From an uncultured Ilumatobacter sp. (GTDB lineage: Bacteria; Actinomycetota; Acidimicrobiia; Acidimicrobiales; Ilumatobacteraceae), in assembly GCA_905480335.1 (NCBI GenBank), contig CAJQPY010000028.1, positions 1 to 64,000 of the forward strand: a stretch of DNA of 64,000 bases, written 5' to 3'. The notes under the pieces were generated by a model. That model searched no databases. It worked only from the letters and a program-made list of their open reading frames with translations, and was not told the DNA's origin. Every line of letters begins with the position of its first letter. Position 1 is the first letter of the stretch. The translations under genes and the position numbers were made by a program. Shown here in pieces: positions 53,487 through 60,547 of the stretch.

Positions 53487-54140
53487 CTACTCGAAATCCC
53501 AGTTGTAGGGGCCCTCGTCGTCGCCGAGATACTGCTCGGGCGCGGCGCCCTTTGCGTTCTCGATGAACCGCATGACGGCGATCGGGTCCTTCTTGCCGGG
53601 CTCGCGCTCGACGCCGCTCGCCACATCGACACCCCACGGCTCGACTTCAGTGATCGCTGCGGCCACGTTGCCGGGGTTGAGCCCGCCGGCGAGGATCAAC
53701 TTGAGCTGCGACGGCGCGTCGCCGACGAGGTTCCAATCGAAGACCTTGCCCGACCCGGGTTCCGGTGCATCCATAAGGATCATGTCGGTGCCGAACTGAT
53801 CGGCGCTGGGCAGGATTTCGTCGCCGGCACCGAAGGCCTTGATCACCCAACGGAAGTGCACGGCAATCTCCTTGCACTGGCCCGGCGTCTCTCGCCCGTG
53901 CAGCTGGACCGCTTTCACGCCGGCCTTGTGTGCGATCTCAACGACCCGGGATGGCAGGTCATCACGGAACACCCCGACGGTGAGGATCTCGGGCGGCAGT
54001 CGACGTGTGATGTCGTACACCTTCTGCGGCGCGATCTGACGAGTCGACGGCGCGAAAATGAAACCGACCGCATCGGCCCCCATCGCCACAGCCAGCAGTG
54101 CGTCGTCTTCGTTGGTGATTCCACAGATCTTCACGAACAT
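53487..54140 (-). CDS. trpF: Phosphoribosylanthranilate isomerase
   Basis: 217 residues. Catalytic Cys in FVKICGITNEDD and Asp in LMDAPEPGSGKVFDW, with LAGGLNPGNV and GVDVASGVE as phosphate-binding loops. A tail of about 25 residues (GAAPEQYLGDDEGPYNWDFE) extends beyond the barrel. TACGGT lies 9 nt before the ATG. First gene of trpF-trpB-trpA. Confidence 0.94.
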   Translation of the reverse strand: MFVKICGITNEDDALLAVAMGADAVGFIFAPSTRQIAPQKVYDITRRLPPEILTVGVFRDDLPSRVVEIAHKAGVKAVQLHGRETPGQCKEIAVHFRWVIKAFGAGDEILPSADQFGTDMILMDAPEPGSGKVFDWNLVGDAPSQLKLILAGGLNPGNVAAAITEVEPWGVDVASGVEREPGKKDPIAVMRFIENAKGAAPEQYLGDDEGPYNWDFE

Positions 54141-54149
54141 GCCAACGCG

Positions 54150-54155
54150 ACCGTA
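54150..54155 (-). promoter_or_regulatory. Putative -10 element (TACGGT) of trpFBA
   Basis: TACGGT on the minus strand, 9 nt before the trpF ATG; very short or no leader, leaving no room for a trp leader peptide downstream of it. Confidence 0.4.
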
Positions 54156-54179
54156 TCTCGCGGTGGACGTCCGTGGGTC

Positions 54180-54185
54180 TATGGT
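54180..54185 (+). promoter_or_regulatory. Putative -10 element (TATGGT), leaderless
   Basis: TATGGT ends 8 nt before the ppk2 ATG at 54194. Confidence 0.4.
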
Positions 54186-54193
54186 CTTGGTCG

Positions 54194-54937
54194 ATGGGGC
54201 GCCTCGACGAAATCGACCTCACACTGCGACTGGGCCGCGACGAATACGAGCAACGGCTTGCCGCCGCGCAAGAACGTTTCCTAAAGCTCCGACTGGAACT
54301 CGGTGGCGAGACCAACGACGGCGACATCGGCCCCGGCCTGCTGGTCGTCGTCGAGGGGGTCGACGCCGGCGGCAAGGGCGGCGCGATTCGACGAACTGTC
54401 GAGCGGCTCGACCCGCGCCACTTCTCGGTGTACTCGTACGGCAAGCCCGACGCACGCGAAAAGCGACACCACTTCCTGTGGCGGTTTTGGCAAAAGATCC
54501 CCGGGCAAGGCGGGATGTGCGTGTTCGACCGCAGCTGGTACGGCCGTGTGCTCGTCGAGCGTGTGGAGGAGTTCGCCACCCGCGAGGAGTGGATGCGCGC
54601 CTACGACGAGATCGTACAATTCGAACGTAGCCTCGCAATGGAGGGCGTAATCGTGGTCAAGTTCTGGTTGCAGATCAGCCAGGACGAACAGTTGAAGCGA
54701 TTCGAGTCTCGCCGCGACGACCCGTTGCGAAGCTGGAAGCTCGTCGACGAGGACTGGCGCAACCGCAACAAGTGGCCCCAGTACAACGCGGCGATCGAGG
54801 ACACGTTCGCGATGACCGACCACGACGCTGCGCCATGGAACCTGGTCGCCGGCGAGCAGAAGAAATGGGCTCGCGTGAACTTCCTCGAGACCCTAAACGA
54901 ACGTGTCGTCGAGGGTATCGAACGAGCCAAGAGCTGA
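54194..54937 (+). CDS. ppk2: Polyphosphate kinase 2 family protein
   Basis: Transfers phosphate between polyphosphate and nucleotides. 247 residues. Walker A VVEGVDAGGKGGAIRR, lid-region YGKPDAREKRHHFLWRFW and the Walker B-like CVFDRSWYGRVLVERVE are the PPK2 core; SWKLVDEDWRNRNKW completes the single domain. Whether it prefers ADP, GDP or AMP cannot be told. The ATG at 54194 is preferred over the frame opening at 54173. An SDR gene follows 31 nt downstream. Confidence 0.92.
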   Translation: MGRLDEIDLTLRLGRDEYEQRLAAAQERFLKLRLELGGETNDGDIGPGLLVVVEGVDAGGKGGAIRRTVERLDPRHFSVYSYGKPDAREKRHHFLWRFWQKIPGQGGMCVFDRSWYGRVLVERVEEFATREEWMRAYDEIVQFERSLAMEGVIVVKFWLQISQDEQLKRFESRRDDPLRSWKLVDEDWRNRNKWPQYNAAIEDTFAMTDHDAAPWNLVAGEQKKWARVNFLETLNERVVEGIERAKS

Positions 54938-54955
54938 TGTTCACCCCTCGATCAC

Positions 54956-54961
54956 TACGGT
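54956..54961 (+). promoter_or_regulatory. Putative -10 element (TACGGT), leaderless
   Basis: TACGGT ends 7 nt before the ATG at 54969. Confidence 0.5.
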
Positions 54962-54968
54962 CGACGGC

Positions 54969-55817
54969 ATGAAGATCGTGAAGGGCCAGGTTGCGGCGAT
55001 CACGGGCGCAGGCTCGGGCATCGGACAGGCTCTTTCGGAGGAATTGGCCCGTCGCGGCTGCGACCTATCGCTGAGCGACGTCGACGAGGAAGGCCTGGCC
55101 GAAACTGTGCTCCGATGCGAACGGCCCGGGGTCACTGTCCGACCAGCGCGACTCGACGTCGCCGACCGCAGCGAAGTGTTCGCCTGGGCCGACACGGTCA
55201 TCGCCGACCATGGCAAGATCAACCTGATCGCGAACAATGCCGGTGTCGCGCTGGGAGCCAGCGCCGCAGCGCAGTCCATCGAGGACTTCGAGTGGTTGAT
55301 GAACATCAACTTCTGGGGAGTCGTGCACGGCACGCAGGCGTTCCTGCCCCATCTCCGAGCTACCGGTGATGGCCACATCGTCAACATCTCAAGCGTGTTC
55401 GGCCTGGTCAGCATCCCGATGCAGTCCGCTTACAACGCCTCCAAGTTCGGAGTGCGCGGCTTCACCGATGCACTGCGGATGGAACTCGAGATCGAGCCGT
55501 GTGGTGTCTCGTCGACCACGATCCACCCGGGCGGCATCAAGACGAACATCGCCCGGAACGCCCGCACCGACGAGTCAGCGATGCTCGGTGGAGCCACCCG
55601 TGAGGAGATGGCGGACGCCTTCGATCGGCTCGCCCGAACCACACCGCGGGCAGCCGCCAACAAGATCCTCAAGTCCGTCGAGCGCAACCGCCGGCGGGCG
55701 CTGATCGGACCGGATGCTGTGCTGTTCGACATCATGTCCCGCCTCCCTGCCGTGATCTCTCAGCGACTCTTCGTCGCGACCACTAAGCGCGAGCGGGAAA
55801 AGCGGCTGGCGAACTAA
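54969..55817 (+). CDS. SDR-family oxidoreductase
   Basis: 282 residues. Cofactor motif AITGAGSGIGQALSEEL, NNAGVALG, catalytic Ser in NISSVFG and Tyr/Lys in SAYNASKFGVRGF. The longer C-terminus with IGPDAVLFDIMSRLPAVI resembles SDRs annotated as acetoin or lipid-metabolising dehydrogenases; substrate unknown. The ATG at 54969 has a leaderless-type TACGGT upstream. The stop overlaps the convergent trpC stop by 4 nt. Confidence 0.87.
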   Translation: MKIVKGQVAAITGAGSGIGQALSEELARRGCDLSLSDVDEEGLAETVLRCERPGVTVRPARLDVADRSEVFAWADTVIADHGKINLIANNAGVALGASAAAQSIEDFEWLMNINFWGVVHGTQAFLPHLRATGDGHIVNISSVFGLVSIPMQSAYNASKFGVRGFTDALRMELEIEPCGVSSTTIHPGGIKTNIARNARTDESAMLGGATREEMADAFDRLARTTPRAAANKILKSVERNRRRALIGPDAVLFDIMSRLPAVISQRLFVATTKREREKRLAN

Positions 55818-56590
55818 GCGATCAGCTCGGCGATCGCTGCGGCCGGATCGGGGCTCGTCACGAGCGTCTCACCGACGAGTACTGCGTCGTAGCCGGCAGC
55901 TTCAAGGCGGCGAGCGTCATCGCCGCCACGTACACCGCTCTCAGCGACCTTTACCGCTTGGTCGGGAATGACGCTGGCCATCCGCACGGCACGCTCGTGG
56001 TCGACCTTAAATGTGATGAGGTCACGCTGGTTCACCCCGATCAGCGTCGCGTCGGCAGCCAGCGCAAGATCAAGTTCAGCTTCGTCGTGGATTTCGACGA
56101 GCACGTCAAGCCCGATCTCGGTCGCGAGCTGATGGAAGTCGACCAGCTCGGTGCGGTCGAGCGCTGCGGCGATCAGCAGCACACAATCGGCACCCATTAG
56201 GCGGGCGTCGATGACGTCGAGCGGACAGACGGTGAAGTCCTTGCGCAGCGTTGGCAGCGAACACGCCTGCCATGCCGTCACGAGATCCCCAACCGAGCCA
56301 CCGAAGTGTGGTGCGTCGGTAAGGACCGATAGGCAGCTCGCTCCCCCTCGTTCGTAGCTTCGGGCCATCTCGGCTGGATCGAGATCGGCGAGCAGGTCAC
56401 CCTTCGATGGCGACCGCCGTTTGATCTCTGAGATCACGCCGAGCTGGTCTGAGTCGGCGAGCGCCGCACGAAACCCACGGGTCGGGGGCATCCCCCGAGC
56501 GACGTCCAACAGTTGATCGACGGCGCGCTTCTCTGCGGCTGCCGCCGCCCGATGGGCGTCGAGGATTGCGTCGAGGTACGTCGTGGTCAC
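55814..56590 (-). CDS. trpC: Indole-3-glycerol phosphate synthase
   Basis: 258 residues. GVISEIKRRSPSKGDL with the catalytic Lys, LRKDFTVCPLDVIDAR, IGVNQRDLITF and VAESGVRGGDDARRL match the TrpC barrel. It stands about 1.7 kb from trpF, separated by ppk2 and an SDR. Its start overlaps the ABM monooxygenase stop by 4 nt, so it is translated with that gene. Confidence 0.96.
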   Translation of the reverse strand: MTTTYLDAILDAHRAAAAAEKRAVDQLLDVARGMPPTRGFRAALADSDQLGVISEIKRRSPSKGDLLADLDPAEMARSYERGGASCLSVLTDAPHFGGSVGDLVTAWQACSLPTLRKDFTVCPLDVIDARLMGADCVLLIAAALDRTELVDFHQLATEIGLDVLVEIHDEAELDLALAADATLIGVNQRDLITFKVDHERAVRMASVIPDQAVKVAESGVRGGDDARRLEAAGYDAVLVGETLVTSPDPAAAIAELIA

Positions 56591-56895
56591 AGACCCTTGC
56601 CGCGCACCGGGTTCAGCAGGGTGATCTCGGGGCGCGCTCCTGCGAGAGGGCGAAGCGCCATCCCCATCTCCTTCATCGCTTCACTCGAGCTGTGCGCAGC
56701 CAAGGCTTCGTCGCTCGTGTACTCCTCGTACATCCACAGCACGTTTTCATCTGCGGCGTCCACATTAAGGATGTACGTGAGAGTGTCAGGCTCGTTAGCC
56801 TCGACATGGTCAATCATGGGCCCCATGGCGGCAACTAGCTCGTCGCGCTTTCCCTCGAGTGCAGTGATTTTGGCGATGACGACGACCTTGCTCAT
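56587..56895 (-). CDS. Antibiotic-biosynthesis-monooxygenase (ABM) domain protein, YgiN-like
   Basis: 102 residues, one ferredoxin-like ABM domain: KVVVIAKITALEGKRDEL, TLTYILNVDAADENVLWMYEEYTS, ALAAHSSSEAMKEMG. Relatives are putative quinol monooxygenases. TAGATT 6 nt upstream favours the ATG at 56895 over the GTG at 56898. Translationally coupled to trpC, an odd pairing that hints at a link to indole or aromatic metabolism (inference only). Confidence 0.82.
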   Translation of the reverse strand: MSKVVVIAKITALEGKRDELVAAMGPMIDHVEANEPDTLTYILNVDAADENVLWMYEEYTSDEALAAHSSSEAMKEMGMALRPLAGARPEITLLNPVRGKGL

Positions 56896-56901
56896 CACGG
56901 C

Positions 56902-56907
56902 AATCTA
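56902..56907 (-). promoter_or_regulatory. Putative -10 element (TAGATT), leaderless
   Basis: TAGATT on the minus strand, 6 nt before the ATG at 56895. Confidence 0.4.
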
Positions 56908-56979
56908 CTGCGGACAGTATCGGACGCCTCGCTCGGTCCAAGTGATCAGCTCAAGTTGCCAATATCGGGTCAGACCAAA

Positions 56980-58290
56980 TCAGAACCCGAGGCGGTCACC
57001 GACTGTTGCGAGCAGTTCGTCAATCGGAACCCGGACCTGCTCGGTTGTGTCGCGGTCGCGGATGGTGACCGCATTGTCCTCGAGCGAGTCGAAGTCGACC
57101 GTCACGGCCAACGGCGTACCGATCTCGTCCTGCCGTCGGTACCGCTTGCCGATGTTCTGGGTCTCGTCGTAGTCGATCAGGTACCGGTCGGCGAGCAGCT
57201 TGCGCACCTCGTGAGCGAGCGGTGTGAGTGTGTCCTTCTTGCTCAACGGCAGCACGGCGATCTTGTACGGGGCAAGGCGCGGATGCAGCCGGAGCACGGT
57301 GCGGCTCTCGCCGTTCACCTCGTCCTCTTCGTAGGCGGCGAGGAGGAATGCAGCCATGGTCCGTGTGGCGCCCGCGGCCGGCTCGATCACGTAGGGCACG
57401 TAGCGCTCGTTCGTCTGCGGGTCGAAGTAGTCGAGCCGCTCCCCCGATACTGCGGCGTGCGCCTTGAGATCGAAGTCGGTTCGCTGGGCGATACCTTCGA
57501 GTTCGTCGAAGCCCCAGGGGAACTTAAACTCGACATCAGAGGTGCCGGTCGAATAGTGCGACAACTCGTCGTCACCGTGGGGCCGCAGCAGCAACATGTC
57601 TGCAGGGATACCCAAATCGATGTACCAGTTGAGGCGTTCGTTGCACCAGTACTGGTACCACTGCTCCGATTCATCCGGCGGCACGAAAAATTCCATCTCC
57701 ATCTGCTCAAACTCGCGGGTGCGGAAGATCCAGTTCTGCGGGGTGATCTCGTTGCGAAATGACTTGCCGACCTGCGCAATCCCAAACGGAGGCTTCTTGC
57801 GCGACGTCTGCAGCACGTTTGCAAAGTTGGTGAACATGCCTTGCGCCGTCTCGGGGCGCAAGTAGGCATCGGCTCCGGTGCCCTCCACCGGTCCCGCCTG
57901 GGTTTTGAACATCAAGTTGAACTCGCGGGCCTCAGTGAAGCTGTTCTTCTCTCCACAGTTCGGGCAGATACTGGGATCGTCGAGCTTGTCTAGCCGGAAT
58001 CGGTTCTTGCAGTTCATGCAGTCGACAAGCGGATCCGAAAAGTTTGCCAGGTGACCTGAGGCCTGCCACACCTGCGGCGGACTGAGAACGGCAGCGTCGA
58101 TCAGCACAACGTCATCCCGCTGCTGGACCATCGAGCGCAGCCAGGCTTCCTTGACGTTGCGAAGCAGGAGCGAGCCCAGCGGGCCGAAGTCATACGTGGA
58201 GCGGAATCCGCCATAGATCTCGGCGGATTGGTACACAAACCCCCGACGCTTGCAAAGGGACACGATCTGTTCAAGGTCGGTTGCGGCCAT
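56980..58290 (-). CDS. glyQS: Glycyl-tRNA synthetase (dimeric class II)
   Basis: 436 residues, the eukaryote/actinobacteria-type alpha2 enzyme. N-terminal RRGFVYQSAEIYGGFRSTYD, a Cys-rich zinc-like pair (CMNCKNRF, CPNCGEKN), motif 2 FRNEITPQNWIFRTREFEQM, motif 3 around GATRTMAAFLLAAYEEDE, and an anticodon-binding C-terminal domain (LAPYKIAVLPLSKKD). Essential, cytosolic. Upstream of it, on the same strand, lies recO. Confidence 0.97.
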   Translation of the reverse strand: MAATDLEQIVSLCKRRGFVYQSAEIYGGFRSTYDFGPLGSLLLRNVKEAWLRSMVQQRDDVVLIDAAVLSPPQVWQASGHLANFSDPLVDCMNCKNRFRLDKLDDPSICPNCGEKNSFTEAREFNLMFKTQAGPVEGTGADAYLRPETAQGMFTNFANVLQTSRKKPPFGIAQVGKSFRNEITPQNWIFRTREFEQMEMEFFVPPDESEQWYQYWCNERLNWYIDLGIPADMLLLRPHGDDELSHYSTGTSDVEFKFPWGFDELEGIAQRTDFDLKAHAAVSGERLDYFDPQTNERYVPYVIEPAAGATRTMAAFLLAAYEEDEVNGESRTVLRLHPRLAPYKIAVLPLSKKDTLTPLAHEVRKLLADRYLIDYDETQNIGKRYRRQDEIGTPLAVTVDFDSLEDNAVTIRDRDTTEQVRVPIDELLATVGDRLGF

Positions 58291-58410
58291 AGGCCGTCCA
58301 AGGCTACGGCGACCTCCGACGGACCACCCGTCTCAATCCGACCCGCAACCAATCAACTTCATACGTGCCCGACCGGTTGCAGTAGTTGGCGAAATAAGCT
58401 TTGGCGCCCG

Positions 58411-59139
58411 CTAGTGGCCCTCGAACATCGCAACTGCCCGGAGGCGTCGTTCGATCTGGAACTCCAACGCCTTCGTTGCCAACGATGACACCTCGTGCGT
58501 CGCCGATGATTCTTCTTGATCTAGGGCGTGTTGGAGGCGACCGCCAAGAATGTCGCGCATGAGGCCGAGGGCTACGGAGCTGATCGCCTGCCCCGAACGG
58601 CACGATCGGCAGAGCACACCGCCCTCATTGAGGTCGAAGGCGACCAACGACACGTCGGGTTCAGATTCGTGGCAGCGCACGCATTCATCGAGTTCGGGGT
58701 GGAATCCCTCACGTGCCAGCAGCTTCCAGTAGAAGGCGGGCACGTTCAACGGTGATGGCTTCGCCGCAACGGTCCGCAGCACACCAACGAGCATTTTGTA
58801 GAGCTGCGGATTTGCCTCACGCTCGAGCGACAGCTGATCGACCGCCTCCAGCGCTGCGAGGCCCTGTGATGCCCGGTCGAGCGAAGACAGCATTGGTGAC
58901 AGAGGTTCAACGGCCTCGGCCTGGCTCACGATGTCGAGTTCACGGCCTCGGTACAGCAGAACTTTGACATGGCTCATCGGCTCGAGACGCGCGCCGAAGC
59001 GCGACCGCGTTTTACGAACGCCTTTGGCAACGGCACGGACCTTACCGTTGTCACGCGTATGGAACACCACGATCTTGTCGGATTCACGCAGCTTGTAGGT
59101 ACGCAGCACGACTCCGACGTCGTGATAGAGGCCGCTCAA
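58411..59139 (-). CDS. recO: DNA repair protein RecO
   Basis: Recombination mediator that loads RecA with RecR. 242 residues. The N-terminal OB-fold begins GVVLRTYKLRESDKIVVFHT, followed by a helical domain and a four-Cys zinc site (ECVRCHES, VLCRSC). The start overlaps the upstream UppS-like gene by 4 nt. recO beside uppS is usual in actinobacteria. Confidence 0.95.
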   Translation of the reverse strand: MSGLYHDVGVVLRTYKLRESDKIVVFHTRDNGKVRAVAKGVRKTRSRFGARLEPMSHVKVLLYRGRELDIVSQAEAVEPLSPMLSSLDRASQGLAALEAVDQLSLEREANPQLYKMLVGVLRTVAAKPSPLNVPAFYWKLLAREGFHPELDECVRCHESEPDVSLVAFDLNEGGVLCRSCRSGQAISSVALGLMRDILGGRLQHALDQEESSATHEVSSLATKALEFQIERRLRAVAMFEGH

Positions 59140-59753
59140 CCGACCGCCTCGTCGGAGTCGTCAAGCCCGCCGAAACGACGCTCCCGTTGAGCGAAGTCGG
59201 CGATCGCCTCAACGAGGTGATCCTTCGTCAACTCATTCCATTCCATCGGACGGAAAACGAGTTCGCCATATGCGAGTTCCCACACGAGCGAGGGCGGAAG
59301 CCGAGTCGGTTCGCCGAGGACGACGATCAGATCGGGTTCGCAGTCAGCCGGCGCATACAGCATCTCGGATACCGTGGCCTCGTTCACCGGCTCGTCGGCA
59401 GCAAGGCTGGCCATCGCCTGAGCGAATCGGGTCCGACCGTCACCGCAGGGGTCGATGATCACGTGACAGCTGCCGACCATCCGCTCCCAACCCGTGCTGT
59501 CGCTGGGTCGGCTTCCGGGTTCGAACGCCCGCAGCGTCAGAAACGTTGAGCCGGCATTGGCGGCAACGGCACCGAGCTCGCTGACGCGTTCGTCCCAGCG
59601 CTTTACGCCGAGGTCATCCCAGTCCCCGAGCGTGCCCCCGACCACCATGACGTGGCGAAGAAACTGTTGCGTTGATTTGGTTTTGGGCAGCGTGTCCAGG
59701 CGGACGTCCCATTCGGCGCTTGCTGGGGAGGACGTCGTCATCACGACAACCAT
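59136..59753 (-). CDS. Degenerate UppS paralogue keeping the C-terminal RxG tail (NgBR-like)
   Basis: 205 residues. The cis-prenyltransferase fold is visible. RHVMVVGGTLGDW (33-45) aligns with the catalytic HVACIMDGNGRW of the next gene, but the essential Asp is Gly40 and the Arg is Asp44. STFLTLRAFEPG aligns with the FSTEN region. CEPDLIVVLGEPTRLP (138-153) replaces the RTSGER substrate motif. The end, IADFAQRERRFGGLDD, is the classic UppS C-terminus. It lacks about 50 central residues. It is probably a non-catalytic partner of UppS. Start 59753 or Met5. Coupled to recO. Confidence 0.8.
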   Translation of the reverse strand: MVVVMTTSSPASAEWDVRLDTLPKTKSTQQFLRHVMVVGGTLGDWDDLGVKRWDERVSELGAVAANAGSTFLTLRAFEPGSRPSDSTGWERMVGSCHVIIDPCGDGRTRFAQAMASLAADEPVNEATVSEMLYAPADCEPDLIVVLGEPTRLPPSLVWELAYGELVFRPMEWNELTKDHLVEAIADFAQRERRFGGLDDSDEAVG

Positions 59754-59807
59754 TCTTCCACGCCGGGGGTCCAGCGATGGTGTCCCTGGAATGAATCTGT
59801 GCGGGAG

Positions 59808-59813
59808 TACTCT
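59808..59813 (+). promoter_or_regulatory. Putative -10 element (TACTCT) of uppS
   Basis: TACTCT ends 8 nt before the GTG at 59822. Confidence 0.4.
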
Positions 59814-59821
59814 CGTCCCTT

Positions 59822-60547
59822 GTGCCAGCCGATTCAGCGGAGTCCCCCGATGATCGTGCAGCAGGAGGTTCAGAGCTCCACGACCGAGGGCTTCATGTGG
59901 CGTGCATCATGGACGGAAACGGTCGGTGGGCTGGCTCTCGAGGGCTTCCACGCGCTGACGGCCACACCGAAGGTGAGGAGAACCTGGCCCGCCTGGTGCG
60001 CGTGGCGGTCGAACGCAACATCAGCTACCTGACGGTCTTCGGATTCTCAACCGAGAACTGGCGGCGCCCCAGGCCCGAGGTCCGCCACATTCTCGGACTG
60101 CACGAAAAGCTGTTCGGCCGCGTTGCGGAACTCAATGAACTCAACGTCCGCATCCAGTGGATTGGCCGCCCATTCGACTCGCGTGAAGCGCGCACACCGC
60201 GATACGTCCAACGAGCGATCCAAAAAGCGATCGACGACACCGCAAATAACACCGGAATGACCCTCACCGTCGCTTTCGACTACGGCGGCCGCTCCGAACT
60301 CGTCAGCGCCGTCGAGAAGGCCCGTAAAGGCGCGGACGGCATCACGACCGACTCGATTTCACGCCAGCTATACCTGCCGGACCTGCCGCCCGTCGACGTC
60401 CTCGTGCGCACTAGCGGTGAGCGACGCATCTCAAACTTCCTGCTCTGGCAAGCAGCAGGTGCGGCCATCTACTTTACCGACGCTCCGTGGCCGGACTTCG
60501 ATGCCACAGAACTCGATGCGGCGCTCAATCTGGTACCCGGTCGATGA
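59822..60547 (+). CDS. uppS: Polyprenyl (undecaprenyl/decaprenyl) diphosphate synthase lacking the C-terminal RxG tail
   Basis: Makes the lipid carrier for cell-wall synthesis from IPP. 241 residues. Catalytic HVACIMDGNGRWA (Asp31), GFSTENWRRP, FDYGGRSELVSAV, VRTSGERRISNFLLWQ (196-210), YFTDAPWPDF. Homologues continue with about 20 residues ending RERRFGG. This one stops at LDAALNLVPGR, and no RRFGG is found in other frames past the stop. The stop overlaps the helicase start (ATGA). The missing tail is present in the divergent paralogue 68 bp away. Confidence 0.93.
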   Translation: MPADSAESPDDRAAGGSELHDRGLHVACIMDGNGRWAGSRGLPRADGHTEGEENLARLVRVAVERNISYLTVFGFSTENWRRPRPEVRHILGLHEKLFGRVAELNELNVRIQWIGRPFDSREARTPRYVQRAIQKAIDDTANNTGMTLTVAFDYGGRSELVSAVEKARKGADGITTDSISRQLYLPDLPPVDVLVRTSGERRISNFLLWQAAGAAIYFTDAPWPDFDATELDAALNLVPGR

